From the NCBI RefSeq assembly GCF_014279875.1, contig NZ_CP047952.1, positions 620,001-684,000 of the forward strand: 64,000 nucleotides of DNA, given 5' to 3'. The stretch's first letter is position 1, and each line of letters opens with the position of its first letter. Below the pieces are notes generated by a model. The model did not search any database. It saw nothing but the letters and a program-made list of their open reading frames with translations, and was not told the DNA's origin. The position numbers were made by a program, and so were the translations under genes. This document shows positions 37,622 to 47,591 of this stretch, one piece after another. This DNA is from Synechococcus sp. MEDNS5 (GTDB lineage: Bacteria > Cyanobacteriota > Cyanobacteriia > PCC-6307 > Cyanobiaceae).

Positions 37622-38910
37622 CCAGCTGACTGTTCCTGCTGCCTGAGGACGTTACGAGCCCTGTTGGCACGATCGGCAGCTTCGGCCATCACGGTGTCGC
37701 GATTGATCAAGAGCTCTCCGGGCTGTCCTTCGAGCATGGCGGTGTTGAGGGCGATCCGTCCCCGTCCGGGGTCGAGCTCGGTGATGAGCGCTTTGACGGT
37801 GTCGCCTTGGTCGAAGACCTCTCGGAGTGATCGCAGGCTGCCGCCGGTGATCATCGACTGGTGGAGGAGTCCGCTGATGCCTCCGAGATCGATGAACAGT
37901 CCGTAGGGCTTGACAGCAGCCACATGGCCCTCCACCAGCTGGCCGACTTCCAGTTCGGCGAAACGGGCTGCCGTTGCGGCTTTTTTCTCCGAAAGCACAA
38001 GCTTTCGGGTTTCGGAATTGACCTCGAGGAAGGCGACACCCAAGGACTTGCCAACGAGAGCTTCGTGGTTCTCGCCCTCTTGAAGCTGAGATCGGGGAAT
38101 GAAGCCACGTAGGCCCTCCAGATCACAGGTGACGCCCCCGCGGTTGAAACCACTCACCTTCACCTGCACTACTTTGCCCTCCTTCTCAAGCTGCTTCACC
38201 TTGTCCCAGCTCTTACGCAGTGCCAGGGCTCTGCAGCTGATGGTGACCATGCCATCGGCATTCTGTTCTCGTGTCACCAGGACTTCGATCTCTAAGCCTT
38301 TCGGGAAACGCTCCTTGAGGTTCGTGATCACGCCAAGGCCGCATTCACTTTTGGGCATGAAGCCAGGTGCTTTGCCGCCGATGTCGACGTAAACACCATC
38401 GCTTTCCATCCCGATCACCGTTCCTGTAACCACATCGCCCGTGGTGCCGACGGGCTCGTTCTCGTCAAGGGCAGCCAGGAAGGCATCCTCGTCAAAATCG
38501 AAATCATCCACACTTCGCTGCAGTCCCCCAGGGGCCTGCGGCATCTCTGCAGGCTTCCGACGCGAATCCGATCCACCCATGAGATCGGCCATGGTCATCC
38601 CGCCGAAATCGTCATCATCGGTTGAACGGCGCACCTCCGGCTCTGCTGAGCGGGGAGCTGCTGGCGCGGCTAACTGGGGCGGGGGTGCAAGGGATGTGCC
38701 GGCCTCGAGGGCCGCCTGTTCGAGTTGTTCAGCTCTCGCTGCTGCAGCATTCGCCGCGGCTCTTGCTTCTTCGGCATCACGGCGCAGACGGTCCTGCTCC
38801 TCTCGCTTGCTGATATGCATGACCTGCAAGGGCTTTTTCGGCGGCTGCGCCGAGGGAGTCGTTGCCTTGCGGGGTTCTGAGGGTGAATTCTGACGTTCTG
38901 TGCCGGCCAT
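37618..38910 (-). CDS. S1-domain RNA-binding protein with disordered N-terminus (ribosomal protein S1-like)
   Basis: A 430-residue protein. The ATG at 38910 begins MAGTERQNSP; the upstream in-frame extension looks non-coding. Residues 1-150 are low-complexity, with an Ala/Glu-rich coiled-coil-like block (EEARAAANAAAARAEQLEQAA). Three S1 OB-fold domains follow: about 168-240 (VTGTVIGMESDGVYVDIGGKAPGF), 250-330 and 335-415 (VEGHVAAVKPYGLFIDLGGISGLL). It resembles a second, S1-like protein of cyanobacteria rather than standard S1. Pairing with Tab2 points to a role in mRNA binding or translation. Confidence 0.88.
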   Translation of the reverse strand: MAGTERQNSPSEPRKATTPSAQPPKKPLQVMHISKREEQDRLRRDAEEARAAANAAAARAEQLEQAALEAGTSLAPPPQLAAPAAPRSAEPEVRRSTDDDDFGGMTMADLMGGSDSRRKPAEMPQAPGGLQRSVDDFDFDEDAFLAALDENEPVGTTGDVVTGTVIGMESDGVYVDIGGKAPGFMPKSECGLGVITNLKERFPKGLEIEVLVTREQNADGMVTISCRALALRKSWDKVKQLEKEGKVVQVKVSGFNRGGVTCDLEGLRGFIPRSQLQEGENHEALVGKSLGVAFLEVNSETRKLVLSEKKAATAARFAELEVGQLVEGHVAAVKPYGLFIDLGGISGLLHQSMITGGSLRSLREVFDQGDTVKALITELDPGRGRIALNTAMLEGQPGELLINRDTVMAEAADRANRARNVLRQQEQSAG

Positions 38911-38961
38911 GGGACCTGTCGTCCTTGATCGGTCAGTTTGACAGGAGATGGTGAAGAGTCG

Positions 38962-39807
38962 ATGGAGTGCTCGGACTCCCGCAGATCGCGACGCCTGGAT
39001 CACCTGCATTGGCCTGATGCAGCGTCACGGCTGCGCGACCCCCGTTCAACGCTGGTCTGGCCATTCGGAGCGCTGGAACAGCACGGCCCTCAGCTGCCGC
39101 TCGCGACGGATGCTCTCTTCGCGGAGCGGATCCTTTCCCGTGTCTTGGAGACGCTCCCCGACGCGTGGCCGATCTGGGCGCTCCCCCCTCAGTCGATCGG
39201 TCTCTCCCCGGAACACCGAGGGTTTCCTGGCACCTTGAGCCTGAGTGCCGATCTTTTGATTCGCCTTGTTGTGGAGGTGGGCGAGCAGCTGGCAGCCCAG
39301 GGTGTGAAGCGACTTGTGCTCTTCAATGCCCATGGCGGGCAGATTGGATTGCTGCAAACCGCGGCCAGGGAGCTGGCGGCCCGAGCTCCATCGATGGCTG
39401 TGTTGCCTTGCTTTCTCTGGAGTGGTGTCGAGGGGCTCGAGACCCTGATCCCCAGCCAGGAGCTGCAGAACGGATTGCACGCAGGGCTGGCAGAAACCAG
39501 TCTGATGCTGGCCCTCGCTCCCGAACTCGTCGGACCGGAGCGTCCCTGCGACGGTCTCCAATCCGCCCTACCCCCTCCGGACGGGTGGAGCCTCGAGGGG
39601 GCCGCCCCCTATGCCTGGTTCACAGCCGACATCAGCAACAGCGGAGTTGTCGGAGACAGTCGCGGAGCCGACGCCTCGCTCGGGCAACGTCTGAACATCG
39701 CCCTCATGGAGCATTGGAGCAGCCTTTTCAGCAGTCTGATGGTCTCCGACTGGCCCCCTGCCGCCGACGCCAGGCGTGTGAGAGGACCATCAACCATGCA
39801 TCCATAA
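38962..39807 (+). CDS. Creatininase-family protein
   Basis: A 281-residue amidohydrolase-like protein of the creatininase fold. Metal-binding motifs match: [16 protein letters not shown] and [12 protein letters not shown]. The family includes creatinine amidohydrolases, mycofactocin maturation protein MftE and ring-opening amidohydrolases; the substrate here is unknown. ATG at 38962 is preferred over the in-frame TTG at 38938. It is divergent from the S1 gene and lies 49 bases upstream of ado. Confidence 0.85.
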   Translation: MECSDSRRSRRLDHLHWPDAASRLRDPRSTLVWPFGALEQHGPQLPLATDALFAERILSRVLETLPDAWPIWALPPQSIGLSPEHRGFPGTLSLSADLLIRLVVEVGEQLAAQGVKRLVLFNAHGGQIGLLQTAARELAARAPSMAVLPCFLWSGVEGLETLIPSQELQNGLHAGLAETSLMLALAPELVGPERPCDGLQSALPPPDGWSLEGAAPYAWFTADISNSGVVGDSRGADASLGQRLNIALMEHWSSLFSSLMVSDWPPAADARRVRGPSTMHP

Positions 39808-39856
39808 CGGGTGGCTCTGGTTACAGTCGGTCGCATTGAATAATTCGGAAAGATCC

Positions 39857-40588
39857 ATGCCGACCCCTGTCACCTCCGAGGTCGCCGTTCTCGACGAGCA
39901 GGCTGGATCCACCCAGGCTCTCCCCGACTTCTCCAGCGAGGCCTACAAGGATGCGTATAGCCGTATCAACGCGATCGTGATCGAAGGCGAGCAGGAGGCT
40001 CATGACAACTACATTTCCCTCGGCACGCTGATCCCCGATCAGGCCGATGAACTGGCTCGACTGGCCAGGATGGAGATGAAGCACATGAAGGGCTTCACGT
40101 CTTGCGGTCGCAACCTTGGTGTGGAGGCGGATATGCCCTTCGCTAAGGACTTCTTCGCGCCCCTTCATGGCAATTTTCAGGCTGCTTTGAACGAGGGGAA
40201 GGTGGTGACCTGTCTTCTGATTCAGGCGTTGTTGATTGAAGCCTTTGCTATCTCCGCTTATCACATCTATATCCCTGTAGCCGACCCATTTGCCCGCAAG
40301 ATCACCGAGGGTGTGGTGAAGGATGAATACACCCATCTCAACTACGGACAGGAGTGGCTCAAAGCCAACTTCGAAGCAAGCCGCGAAGAATTGATGGAAG
40401 CCAACAAGGTGAACCTGCCACTGATTCGCTCAATGCTCGAGCAAGTGGCAGCCGATGCCGCAGTTCTCAAGATGGAAAAGGAAGATCTCATCGAAGATTT
40501 CCTGATCGCTTACCAAGAGGCACTGGAACAGATTGGTTTCACTTCCAGGGACATTGCCCGGATGGCTGCTGCGGCTCTCGCGGTCTGA
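39857..40588 (+). CDS. ado: Aldehyde-deformylating oxygenase (alkane synthase)
   Basis: Non-heme di-iron enzyme that converts fatty aldehydes to alkanes and formate using O2. The 243-residue protein starts [11 protein letters not shown]. All six iron ligands are in place: E45, E73, H76, E128, E157 and H160, in the usual [27 protein letters not shown] and [10 protein letters not shown] blocks. It is followed by aar with a 137-base gap, the standard cyanobacterial pairing. Confidence 0.96.
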   Translation: MPTPVTSEVAVLDEQAGSTQALPDFSSEAYKDAYSRINAIVIEGEQEAHDNYISLGTLIPDQADELARLARMEMKHMKGFTSCGRNLGVEADMPFAKDFFAPLHGNFQAALNEGKVVTCLLIQALLIEAFAISAYHIYIPVADPFARKITEGVVKDEYTHLNYGQEWLKANFEASREELMEANKVNLPLIRSMLEQVAADAAVLKMEKEDLIEDFLIAYQEALEQIGFTSRDIARMAAAALAV

Positions 40589-40624
40589 ACCAAGATCCCT
40601 TGATCCTGTCCGGTTCGCCCACAG

Positions 40625-40686
40625 GCACGTTATGCAGAACACGTGCCGACGTGGGACGATGATCGATCAGCGCACCATTGGGTGCG
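40625..40686. other. Two inverted repeats between ado and aar
   Basis: In the 137-base gap, GCACGT (40625-40630) pairs with ACGTGC (40641-40646) around a 10-base loop, and CGCACC (40671-40676) pairs with GGTGCG (40681-40686) around ATTG. The second ends 39 bases before the aar ATG. They could be a weak terminator, an operator or an internal leader of aar. Confidence 0.4.
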
Positions 40687-40725
40687 GTTCTGTTCAATGC
40701 GTTTACACACGACCGTCGGTGGCAC

Positions 40726-41766
40726 ATGTTTGGTCTGATCGGACATTCCACAAGTTTTGAAGCCGCCAGGCGAAAGGCTTCCGAACTTGGGTTCGATCAC
40801 ATTGCTGAGGGTGACCTCGATGTGTGGTGCAGCGCCCCGCCTCAGCTTGTGGAGCACGTCGAAGTCACCAGCGCCACAGGTCGGACGATTCAGGGTGCCT
40901 ACATCGATTCCTGCTTCGTGCCGGAAATGTTGAGCCGTTTCAAAACGGCACGCCGCAAGGTGCTCAATGCCATGGAGCTCGCTCAGAAAAAGGGGATCGA
41001 CATCACAGCGCTTGGCGGATTCACGTCGATCATCTTCGAGAACTTCAACCTGTTGCAGCACCAGCACGTGCGCAGCACAACCCTGGCTTGGGAGCGCTTT
41101 ACCACCGGCAATACCCATACGGCCTGGGTGATCTGCCGCCAGGTTGAAAACAATGCTCCTTCTCTGGGCATCGATCTCAAAAAGGCCTCTGTGGCTGTTG
41201 TGGGAGCAACCGGGGATATCGGCAGTGCCGTGTGCCGTTGGCTCTCCTCCCGGACCGGGGTGGCTGAACTGTTGCTCGTGGCCCGGCAACAGCAACCGCT
41301 TGAAGATCTCCGCGAAGAGCTGGGCGGAGGCCGGATTCTCAGTCTCGAAGACGCGCTACCGGAAGCTGATGTCGTGGTTTGGGTCGCCAGCATGCCTCGC
41401 ACCCTCGAGATCGACACGTCAAGGCTGAAAACTCCTTGTTTGATGATCGATGGCGGCTACCCCAAAAACCTTGATGCCCGTGTGGCTGCCAAAGGGATTC
41501 ACGTTCTGAAGGGTGGGATTGTTGAATTTTTCACTGACATCGGATGGTCGATGATGGAAATCGCCGAGATGGAAAAACCTCAGCGTCAAATGTTTGCCTG
41601 CTTCGCCGAAGCGATGCTGCTCGAGTTTGAGTCGCATCACACCAACTTCAGCTGGGGACGGAACAACATCACGTTGGAGAAAATGGATTTCATTGGTGGG
41701 GCCTCCGTCCGCCACGGGTTCACCACCCTCAATCTGCAGGGCCTTCCTCAGGCTGCAGCTGCCTGA
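40726..41766 (+). CDS. aar: Long-chain acyl-ACP reductase
   Basis: Reduces acyl-ACP to fatty aldehyde with NADPH through a thioester intermediate, feeding ado. The 346-residue protein starts [16 protein letters not shown]. The Rossmann motif [17 protein letters not shown] is near residue 160, and Cys292 in [12 protein letters not shown] corresponds to the catalytic cysteine of the PCC 7942 enzyme as I recall it. accA follows 20 bases downstream. Confidence 0.95.
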   Translation: MFGLIGHSTSFEAARRKASELGFDHIAEGDLDVWCSAPPQLVEHVEVTSATGRTIQGAYIDSCFVPEMLSRFKTARRKVLNAMELAQKKGIDITALGGFTSIIFENFNLLQHQHVRSTTLAWERFTTGNTHTAWVICRQVENNAPSLGIDLKKASVAVVGATGDIGSAVCRWLSSRTGVAELLLVARQQQPLEDLREELGGGRILSLEDALPEADVVVWVASMPRTLEIDTSRLKTPCLMIDGGYPKNLDARVAAKGIHVLKGGIVEFFTDIGWSMMEIAEMEKPQRQMFACFAEAMLLEFESHHTNFSWGRNNITLEKMDFIGGASVRHGFTTLNLQGLPQAAAA

Positions 41767-41786
41767 CCTCACTCTCTTGATTCGCC

Positions 41787-42776
41787 ATGCCACGCCGTCC
41801 GCTGCTTGAGTTTGAGAAACCCCTGGTCGAACTCGAGCAGCAGATTGAACAGATCCGCCAGCGCGCGCGCGACTCAGAGGTTGACGTCACTCCTCAGCTC
41901 CACCAGCTCGAAACGTTGGCTGCACGCCGCCGTGAGGAGATTTTCAAATCGCTGACGCCAGCTCAAAAAATACAAGTGGCGCGTCATCCCCACCGCCCCA
42001 GCACTCTGGATTACATCCAGATGCTCTGCGACGACTGGGTCGAGCTTCATGGTGACCGGCGGGGCAGTGACGATCAGGCTTTGATCGGAGGCATTGGCCG
42101 CTTGGGCGATCGCGCCGTGATGCTGATCGGACATCAGAAGGGACGGGACACGAAAGAGAATGTGGCGCGGAATTTCGGAATGGCCACCCCTGGCGGCTAT
42201 CGAAAGGCTCTCCGCCTGATGGATCATGCCAACCGCTTTGAACTGCCGATCCTTTCGTTCATTGATACTCCAGGGGCCTATGCCGGTCTGCTGGCTGAAG
42301 AGCAGGGGCAAGGGGAAGCGATCGCGGTGAATCTGCGTGAGATGTTCCGATTCAGGGTGCCCATCATTGCCACTGTGATCGGAGAAGGCGGCTCCGGCGG
42401 TGCTTTGGGAATTGGCGTCGCCGACAGGCTGCTGATGTTCGAGCACAGCGTCTACACAGTTGCGAGTCCCGAGGCCTGCGCATCCATCCTCTGGCGTGAT
42501 GCAGGCAAAGCCTCCGAAGCGGCTTCGGCTCTCAAGATCACGGGGCCGGACCTGCTCAGCCTCGGTGTGGTTGATGAGGTGCTCCCTGAGCCGGTCGGCG
42601 GTAATAACTTGGCTCCACTGGAGGCTGGCGAGATCTTGAAGGAGGCTCTAACCCGCAATCTTGAGGTTCTTCTGAGGCTCTCCCAGGAGGATCTCAAAGA
42701 GCAGCGCTACGGCAAGTTCCGGGCCATGGGGCAATTTCTCGATGGCCTATCACCGGAAGTCTTTGAGGCTGGGTAG
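41787..42776 (+). CDS. accA: Acetyl-CoA carboxylase carboxyltransferase subunit alpha
   Basis: With AccD forms the carboxyltransferase that makes malonyl-CoA from acetyl-CoA and carboxybiotin. The 329-residue protein shows [16 protein letters not shown] at the N-terminus and the crotonase-fold blocks [51 protein letters not shown] and [11 protein letters not shown]. It sits in the ado-aar-accA group, linking fatty acid synthesis to alkane production. Confidence 0.96.
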   Translation: MPRRPLLEFEKPLVELEQQIEQIRQRARDSEVDVTPQLHQLETLAARRREEIFKSLTPAQKIQVARHPHRPSTLDYIQMLCDDWVELHGDRRGSDDQALIGGIGRLGDRAVMLIGHQKGRDTKENVARNFGMATPGGYRKALRLMDHANRFELPILSFIDTPGAYAGLLAEEQGQGEAIAVNLREMFRFRVPIIATVIGEGGSGGALGIGVADRLLMFEHSVYTVASPEACASILWRDAGKASEAASALKITGPDLLSLGVVDEVLPEPVGGNNLAPLEAGEILKEALTRNLEVLLRLSQEDLKEQRYGKFRAMGQFLDGLSPEVFEAG

Positions 42777-42800
42777 GGTATCTCGGCTCGCACGGATTCA

Positions 42801-43508
42801 TTGCCTTCCGTACTGATTACAGGTGCATCCCGCGGGATTGGTCAAGCTGCGGCGAAAGCCTTTGCTGCCGCTGGATGGGATCTCCTTCTGGTTTCTCGAA
42901 GTGAGGCAGCTCTTCAGTCTCTCAAGGCTGAGCTGTCGGCTAGCGGTTCCCGAGTGGCCTATCGAGCCATCGACCTCACAGATCCCTCGCTGATCGCTTC
43001 GGGCCTCGAGGAGCTCCTCAACCAGGGTCTTCGCCCTTCTGTTCTGATCAATAATGCAGGTGCTGCCTGGACAGGAGACTTGCTCGCCATGCCGCTTGAT
43101 CGCTGGGAGTGGCTGATGCAGCTCAATCTCACCAGCGTTTTTCAGGTCTGTGCTGCGGTTGTTCCAGCCATGCGTCCCGCTGGCGGACTGGTCATCAATG
43201 TGAGCAGTCATGCGGCACGAAACGCCTTTCCTGGTTGGGGGGCTTATTGCACGGTCAAAGCTGCTCTTGCCAGCTTCACCCGTTGCTTGGCTGAGGAGGA
43301 GCGAGACAACGGGATCCGCGCCTGCACGCTCACGCTTGGAGCAGTGGATACGTCACTGTGGGATTCCCCTACGGTCGACAGCACTTTCGACCGCCGTGCC
43401 ATGCTTCCCGTAACTAAGGCAGCTGCCGCACTCCTGCATCTTGCACAGCAACCTGCCACTCAGGTCATCGAAGACCTCACTCTGATGCCGGCCACCGGCG
43501 CTTTCTGA
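42801..43508 (+). CDS. Short-chain dehydrogenase/reductase
   Basis: A 235-residue classical SDR. The coenzyme motif is VLITGASRGIGQAAAKAF, NNAGAAW follows, and the catalytic Ser and YxxxK (YCTVKAAL) are in place. A TTG start at 42801 is the best available; the ORF cannot be extended usefully upstream. The substrate is unknown; location after accA could suggest a lipid-linked ketoacyl role, but it lacks diagnostic FabG features I can see. Confidence 0.86.
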   Translation: MPSVLITGASRGIGQAAAKAFAAAGWDLLLVSRSEAALQSLKAELSASGSRVAYRAIDLTDPSLIASGLEELLNQGLRPSVLINNAGAAWTGDLLAMPLDRWEWLMQLNLTSVFQVCAAVVPAMRPAGGLVINVSSHAARNAFPGWGAYCTVKAALASFTRCLAEEERDNGIRACTLTLGAVDTSLWDSPTVDSTFDRRAMLPVTKAAAALLHLAQQPATQVIEDLTLMPATGAF

Positions 43509-43520
43509 TCACTGCTCGAT

Positions 43521-44279
43521 ATGACTTCCACCCTTCCTGTCTCCACCAACGGCAACGGATCCGTGTCTCAGAACGGAAAACTCTCTGAGCTGGAGTCCCG
43601 TGTTTCTGAGCGTATCCGAGCGCGATTAAGGGAACGGGATGTGTCGTTCCTCGCCAATGACAACGTGGCAGACCATCTCCTTCCCGGTGAACTCGATGCG
43701 TTGCAGGTTGAGGTGGCGGACCGCGTCCGAGATCTTCTCAATGCTCTTGTGATCGACATCGAGAACGATCACAACACCGCTGAGACAGCCGAGCGGGTTG
43801 CGAAAATGTATTTACACGAAGTCTTCAAGGGCCGTTATCATCAACAGCCCAAAGTGGCCAGCTTCCCTAATGTGAAGAAGCTGGATGAGATCTATACGGT
43901 TGGACCTATCACAGTGCGTTCGGCTTGTTCTCACCATTTGGTGCCCATCATGGGCAACTGCTGGATTGGTATCAAGCCCGGAGAGAGAGTAATTGGTCTC
44001 TCTAAGTTCACTCGTGTTGCCGATTGGGTGTTTTCAAGGCCTCACATCCAGGAAGAGGCGGTGATGATTCTTGCAGACGAAATTGAGCGACTTTGTAAAC
44101 CGCAGGGTCTTGGGATCATCATTAAAGCTCAGCACTACTGCATGAAGTGGCGGGGCGTCAAAGAACCCCAGACCAGCATGGTCAATTCAGTAGTGCGTGG
44201 TGATTTTCGTCATGACCCCAGCCTGAAGCAGGAGTTTTTCGAGCTTGTGCGACAGCAGGAGGCCCTGCTGAGTACTTGA
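43521..44279 (+). CDS. folE: GTP cyclohydrolase I
   Basis: Converts GTP to 7,8-dihydroneopterin triphosphate, the entry to folate and pterin synthesis. The 252-residue protein has an N-terminal extension of about 60 residues and the catalytic core with ACSHHLVPIMGNCWIGIKPGERVIGLSKF, and IIIKAQHYCMKWRGVK; the zinc-binding Cys and His are present. It closes the ado-aar-accA-SDR-folE run. Confidence 0.95.
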   Translation: MTSTLPVSTNGNGSVSQNGKLSELESRVSERIRARLRERDVSFLANDNVADHLLPGELDALQVEVADRVRDLLNALVIDIENDHNTAETAERVAKMYLHEVFKGRYHQQPKVASFPNVKKLDEIYTVGPITVRSACSHHLVPIMGNCWIGIKPGERVIGLSKFTRVADWVFSRPHIQEEAVMILADEIERLCKPQGLGIIIKAQHYCMKWRGVKEPQTSMVNSVVRGDFRHDPSLKQEFFELVRQQEALLST

Positions 44280-44308
44280 GGCGCTTGCTGTTCACTCGCT
44301 TTCGTGGC

Positions 44309-44800
44309 TTAGTTGTCGACTGGTCCGAGCACATTGCTCGATATCCGTTGCACCTTCCCATCGGAGGTACGCACAACGAGAACGGCCATTAACTGATCCC
44401 CACGGTCACTGGGACCGACGCGGTAGGTGCTCTCAGTGACGTTATCGACCAGCTGCCAATTTCCCTGGTTGTTTCGTCGATACCAATGGATGTGGACTTC
44501 CTCGAAGCCTCCACCTTGAAGCTTCAACTTAGCCTTGATCAGCTGACCTTCTTTGGCTTCGCCGATCAGTTCAAAGCGTTTTAGTCCTTCGATGGCTTGT
44601 TCCAGGTGACCTTCGGTCTGCACATCACGGTTGATCTGACCTTCCAAAACCTTGATTTGCTGCTGGGGATCGGCGGTGAGTCCTGGAACGCACTGCAGGC
44701 TTCCGTTTTCGAGCCGGCAACCAGGAAGCAGCCCCTGTGCTGACGTTCCCACCGGTAGTCCTGTCATCAAGACCAGGAGCAGGGGTGAGAGCCGAATCAT
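44309..44800 (-). CDS. Secreted hypothetical protein
   Basis: A 163-residue protein with an N-terminal signal peptide (LSPLLLVLMTGLPVGTSAQ). The mature part has two early cysteines (LLPGCRLENGSLQC), a helical segment with possible coiled coil (QQQIKVLEGQINRDVQTEGHLEQAIEGL) and a beta-rich C-terminal half (HIHWYRRNNQGNWQLVDNVT). No family recognised. It lies downstream of trpF on the same strand and is convergent with folE. Confidence 0.7.
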   Translation of the reverse strand: MIRLSPLLLVLMTGLPVGTSAQGLLPGCRLENGSLQCVPGLTADPQQQIKVLEGQINRDVQTEGHLEQAIEGLKRFELIGEAKEGQLIKAKLKLQGGGFEEVHIHWYRRNNQGNWQLVDNVTESTYRVGPSDRGDQLMAVLVVRTSDGKVQRISSNVLGPVDN

Positions 44801-44826
44801 GAAGCTGTAGTGAACAGAGATTCAAG

Positions 44827-45504
44827 CTATCCGAGCCTGCAAGCTCTGTCTTCAAGAGATTGCACAAGTGCACGCACGCGCTCGAGATCTTTCACTCCAG
44901 GGCTGATCTCCAACCGACTGGAGGCATCAAGGCCGAAGGGATGAACCCTGTCGAGCTTCGGCACCCATTCCGCACAGATTCCGCCGGCAAGCCACCAGGG
45001 AGCTCCCCCCGCTAGGTGCGTTTGCACGCGGTCAAGCCAGATCGGGTTCAGCTGGTGCCCTGTTCCCCCCAGCTGCTTGGAGCTCCAGGCATCAATAAGC
45101 AGTGCATCCACCTGATGGGTGTAGCGGTGAATCGCCTCGAGATCCGCATCATCACGGAGGCGCAAGGCCTTCCACCAACGGATGCTCGGATGTTTGGCGC
45201 GGAGTTCCGCGCAGCGTGCTTCCGATTCCTGGCCATGAAGCTGAACCACCGATGGCGTTCCCTGGCCGCTCAACACGTCATCAAGTTCGTTGTCGGCGGG
45301 ATCCGCAGCAACCCAGACGCGCTCAACGTTCGATTGAGACGTCAACCTGGCATATATCTCCCTCCGCTTCTTGGAAGAGACGCAGCGTGGTGTTCCAGGC
45401 ACTCCGATCACCCCGATGGCCTGCACTCCCATCGAAGCGATGGCGCAAGCTTGCGTGCTGTCGGTCAGACCGCAGATCTTGAGGTGCAGGGCTTTACCCA
45501 CCAT
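44827..45504 (-). CDS. trpF: Phosphoribosylanthranilate isomerase
   Basis: Catalyses the isomerisation of phosphoribosylanthranilate to CdRP in tryptophan synthesis. The 225-residue protein (ATG at 45504, MVGKALHLKICGLTD; an alternative ATG is at 45525) shows KICGLT, VQLHGQES, LLIDAWSSKQLGGTGHQLN and WLAGGICAEW, all typical. It is divergent from the S2P protease gene. Confidence 0.93.
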   Translation of the reverse strand: MVGKALHLKICGLTDSTQACAIASMGVQAIGVIGVPGTPRCVSSKKRREIYARLTSQSNVERVWVAADPADNELDDVLSGQGTPSVVQLHGQESEARCAELRAKHPSIRWWKALRLRDDADLEAIHRYTHQVDALLIDAWSSKQLGGTGHQLNPIWLDRVQTHLAGGAPWWLAGGICAEWVPKLDRVHPFGLDASSRLEISPGVKDLERVRALVQSLEDRACRLG

Positions 45505-45561
45505 GGCGAGAAGCGACGATCGCAATCCTTTCTAGGATCATGGAATTGATGGCGACCGGCT

Positions 45562-46827
45562 TTGCCGGCGAATCTCTTGGGTGATGGTTGGCAACTGATG
45601 CGTATCGGTGGCATCCCACTGCGGGTCCATCCCAGCTGGTTCGTTGTTTTGGTTCTCTTCACCCTGGCCTTCCAGAGTGAAGTGGCTCAGCTTCCCGAAG
45701 CGCAAGGGCTTGTTTGGGCCAGCTGGTTGACGGGTTTCCTGACCGCTCTTCTGCTGTTTGTCTCCGTTTTGTTGCATGAGCTGGGACATTCGGTGATGGC
45801 GATCCGCGAAGGGGTCAAGGTCAGCAGCATCACCCTGTTCCTTCTCGGTGGTGTTGCCAGAGTTGAAAAGGAATGCCCCACGCCGATGGGGGCCTTTCGG
45901 GTCGCTGCGGCAGGCCCAGCCGTGAGTCTCCTTCTTGCTGCAGCTCTGCTGGCAAGCATGCAGGCAGCCGGATCTGTGAATCCGCTGCTGGGAAATCTGG
46001 TCGCAAAGCTCGGTTGGCTCAACCTCATCCTTGCCCTATTCAACCTGCTGCCTGGTTTGCCTCTCGATGGTGGTCTGATCCTTAAGGCCCTTGTTTGGCA
46101 GTGGACCGGCAGTCAACGCAAAGGCATCCAGGTGGCAACGGCCAGCGGACGTTTCCTGTCGCTTTTGGCGATGGTGATTGGGTTTTGGTTGATCTTCAAA
46201 AGCGCTGTTTGGCCAGGCCTCTGGTTGGTGATGCTCGGCTGGTTCGGGATGGGGGCTTCCCGAAGCCAAACCCAAACCCTCGCTTTGCAGCAGGTTCTTC
46301 AGAACGAAACTGTCGGCAAGACGGCGTCCCGTCGTTTTCGTGTTGTTGAAGCCGATCAGCCTCTTCGCACGCTGAGTCAGATGAGGCTTGGGGCTGTGGG
46401 GACAGATGATCCCCGACTTTCCGACTGGGTTCTGGTTTGCAGGAACGGTCGATGGGTCGGATTCATCACCGATCAACCCCTCAAAGACCTCCCCGTACAG
46501 CAATGGGATCGGCAGACGATCAGCGATCATCTGCAGCCTTTGGACCGCTTGCCGTCCATCCAACAGTCATCGCCTCTTTGGAAGGCGGTCCTCGCTCTGG
46601 AGAAGAGTGATCAGGGGCGTTTGCTTGTGCTGGGCCCCGCAGGTCTCCCTGATGGCACCCTTGATCGCAGTGAGCTTGGTGAGGCCGTGCTTCGTGGGTT
46701 GGCCGTGAAGCTTCCTGATGCAATGTTGGAAAGCTCGAGGCGGGACAACACCTACCCTCTTGGTCTGCCCCTGCTGCAAGTGGTCAACAGCATGCAGGCG
46801 TCAGGACTTCTCAAGCGTCAGGCCTGA
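45562..46827 (+). CDS. Site-2-protease family zinc metalloprotease with CBS domains
   Basis: A polytopic membrane protease of the S2P/M50 family. The zinc site HELGH (His72, Glu73, His76) lies in a membrane helix, and NLLPGLPLDGGLI gives the third ligand region. Six or so membrane segments occupy residues 1-230, followed by a soluble region with CBS-like sequences (residues about 250-410). Such proteases release membrane-anchored regulators. The start used is a TTG (45562); an in-frame TTG at 45577 and an ATG at 45598 are alternatives, the latter closer to the conserved MRIGGIPLRVHP. Confidence 0.87.
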   Translation: MPANLLGDGWQLMRIGGIPLRVHPSWFVVLVLFTLAFQSEVAQLPEAQGLVWASWLTGFLTALLLFVSVLLHELGHSVMAIREGVKVSSITLFLLGGVARVEKECPTPMGAFRVAAAGPAVSLLLAAALLASMQAAGSVNPLLGNLVAKLGWLNLILALFNLLPGLPLDGGLILKALVWQWTGSQRKGIQVATASGRFLSLLAMVIGFWLIFKSAVWPGLWLVMLGWFGMGASRSQTQTLALQQVLQNETVGKTASRRFRVVEADQPLRTLSQMRLGAVGTDDPRLSDWVLVCRNGRWVGFITDQPLKDLPVQQWDRQTISDHLQPLDRLPSIQQSSPLWKAVLALEKSDQGRLLVLGPAGLPDGTLDRSELGEAVLRGLAVKLPDAMLESSRRDNTYPLGLPLLQVVNSMQASGLLKRQA

Positions 46828-47591
46828 GCCGGTTCAAGGCAGTAACAGGTCGTGAGCTTGTCCATTCGCTGAATCTCCTCTTGGGATAGATCCTCGTCGC
46901 GCCAATTCAGGCCTGGGTTGAGCGTTTGGAACGACTGCTTCAGTGCGAGCTCAAGGCTTGCTGCCGAGGGTGTAGAGGGTGTCCAGCATGGGGGAGAGGT
47001 TTCAAACACAGCCTCCCAGAGGCCTTGAGGCGGATCAAGGGGAATCTCCCCGTGCTGCAGCAGGTGACCTCGTTTCCAGAATTGGGCACTGCCGATGCGT
47101 TTGCAGCCACCGGAGTCGACCAGATCAGCAGTTGTGGACTGGGCGAAACAGTCAGCCACGATCCTTTCCGTCGCATTGATCCCGGGTCGGAGTTCGAGGC
47201 CCAGGGCCTGCAATCCCTCTTGAAGGCACTTGTTCACCTGGGCATAAGCCTGCCGGCGTTGACGGGGTGGATCGGCCCAGATCAGGGCATAGGTGAGTCC
47301 GCCTGCATGCAGCACGGCGCCACCTCCGCTTGGGCGCCGTACCAAATCCAAGTCGCCGGAGATGGCGAGCTGTCGCCACTGGTGGGTTGGGGGACCCTGG
47401 TGGCGTCCTAACGAGAGGGTGGGACGACTCCATTGATAGAAACGCAGAATCAGGGCGTCAGACCCGTCGCTGCAGCTCTGCTCCAGAAGCAGGGTGTCGA
47501 GGGCCATCTGTTCAGAACCGCTGCGGATCTGGGTCGGCACAAGCCTGGCTGGGGGGCGTCCGCCGGACGGGCAAGATGCAGACAGCGTCAT
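46818..47591 (-). CDS. Lipoate-protein ligase / octanoyltransferase-like protein
   Basis: A 257-residue protein of the biotin/lipoate ligase fold. The signature RRPSGGGAVLHAGGLTYALIW matches the ligand-binding loop and LVPTQIRSGSEQMALDTLLLEQ the N-terminal strand. A dedicated LipA/LipB partner is not adjacent. The ATG at 47591 overlaps the divergent TauE start (ATG 47590), so one of the two starts is probably not used; a GTG at 47540 is an alternative for this gene. The 3' end overlaps the S2P protease by 10 bases. Confidence 0.83.
   Translation of the reverse strand: MTLSASCPSGGRPPARLVPTQIRSGSEQMALDTLLLEQSCSDGSDALILRFYQWSRPTLSLGRHQGPPTHQWRQLAISGDLDLVRRPSGGGAVLHAGGLTYALIWADPPRQRRQAYAQVNKCLQEGLQALGLELRPGINATERIVADCFAQSTTADLVDSGGCKRIGSAQFWKRGHLLQHGEIPLDPPQGLWEAVFETSPPCWTPSTPSAASLELALKQSFQTLNPGLNWRDEDLSQEEIQRMDKLTTCYCLEPAQA

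Noticed and set aside
25376-42113. HIP1-type GCGATCGC palindromes (for example 25376-25383, 26236-26243, 42106-42113)
   Set aside because: Only occasional copies were noted by eye; a high-density pattern as in freshwater cyanobacteria is not evident.
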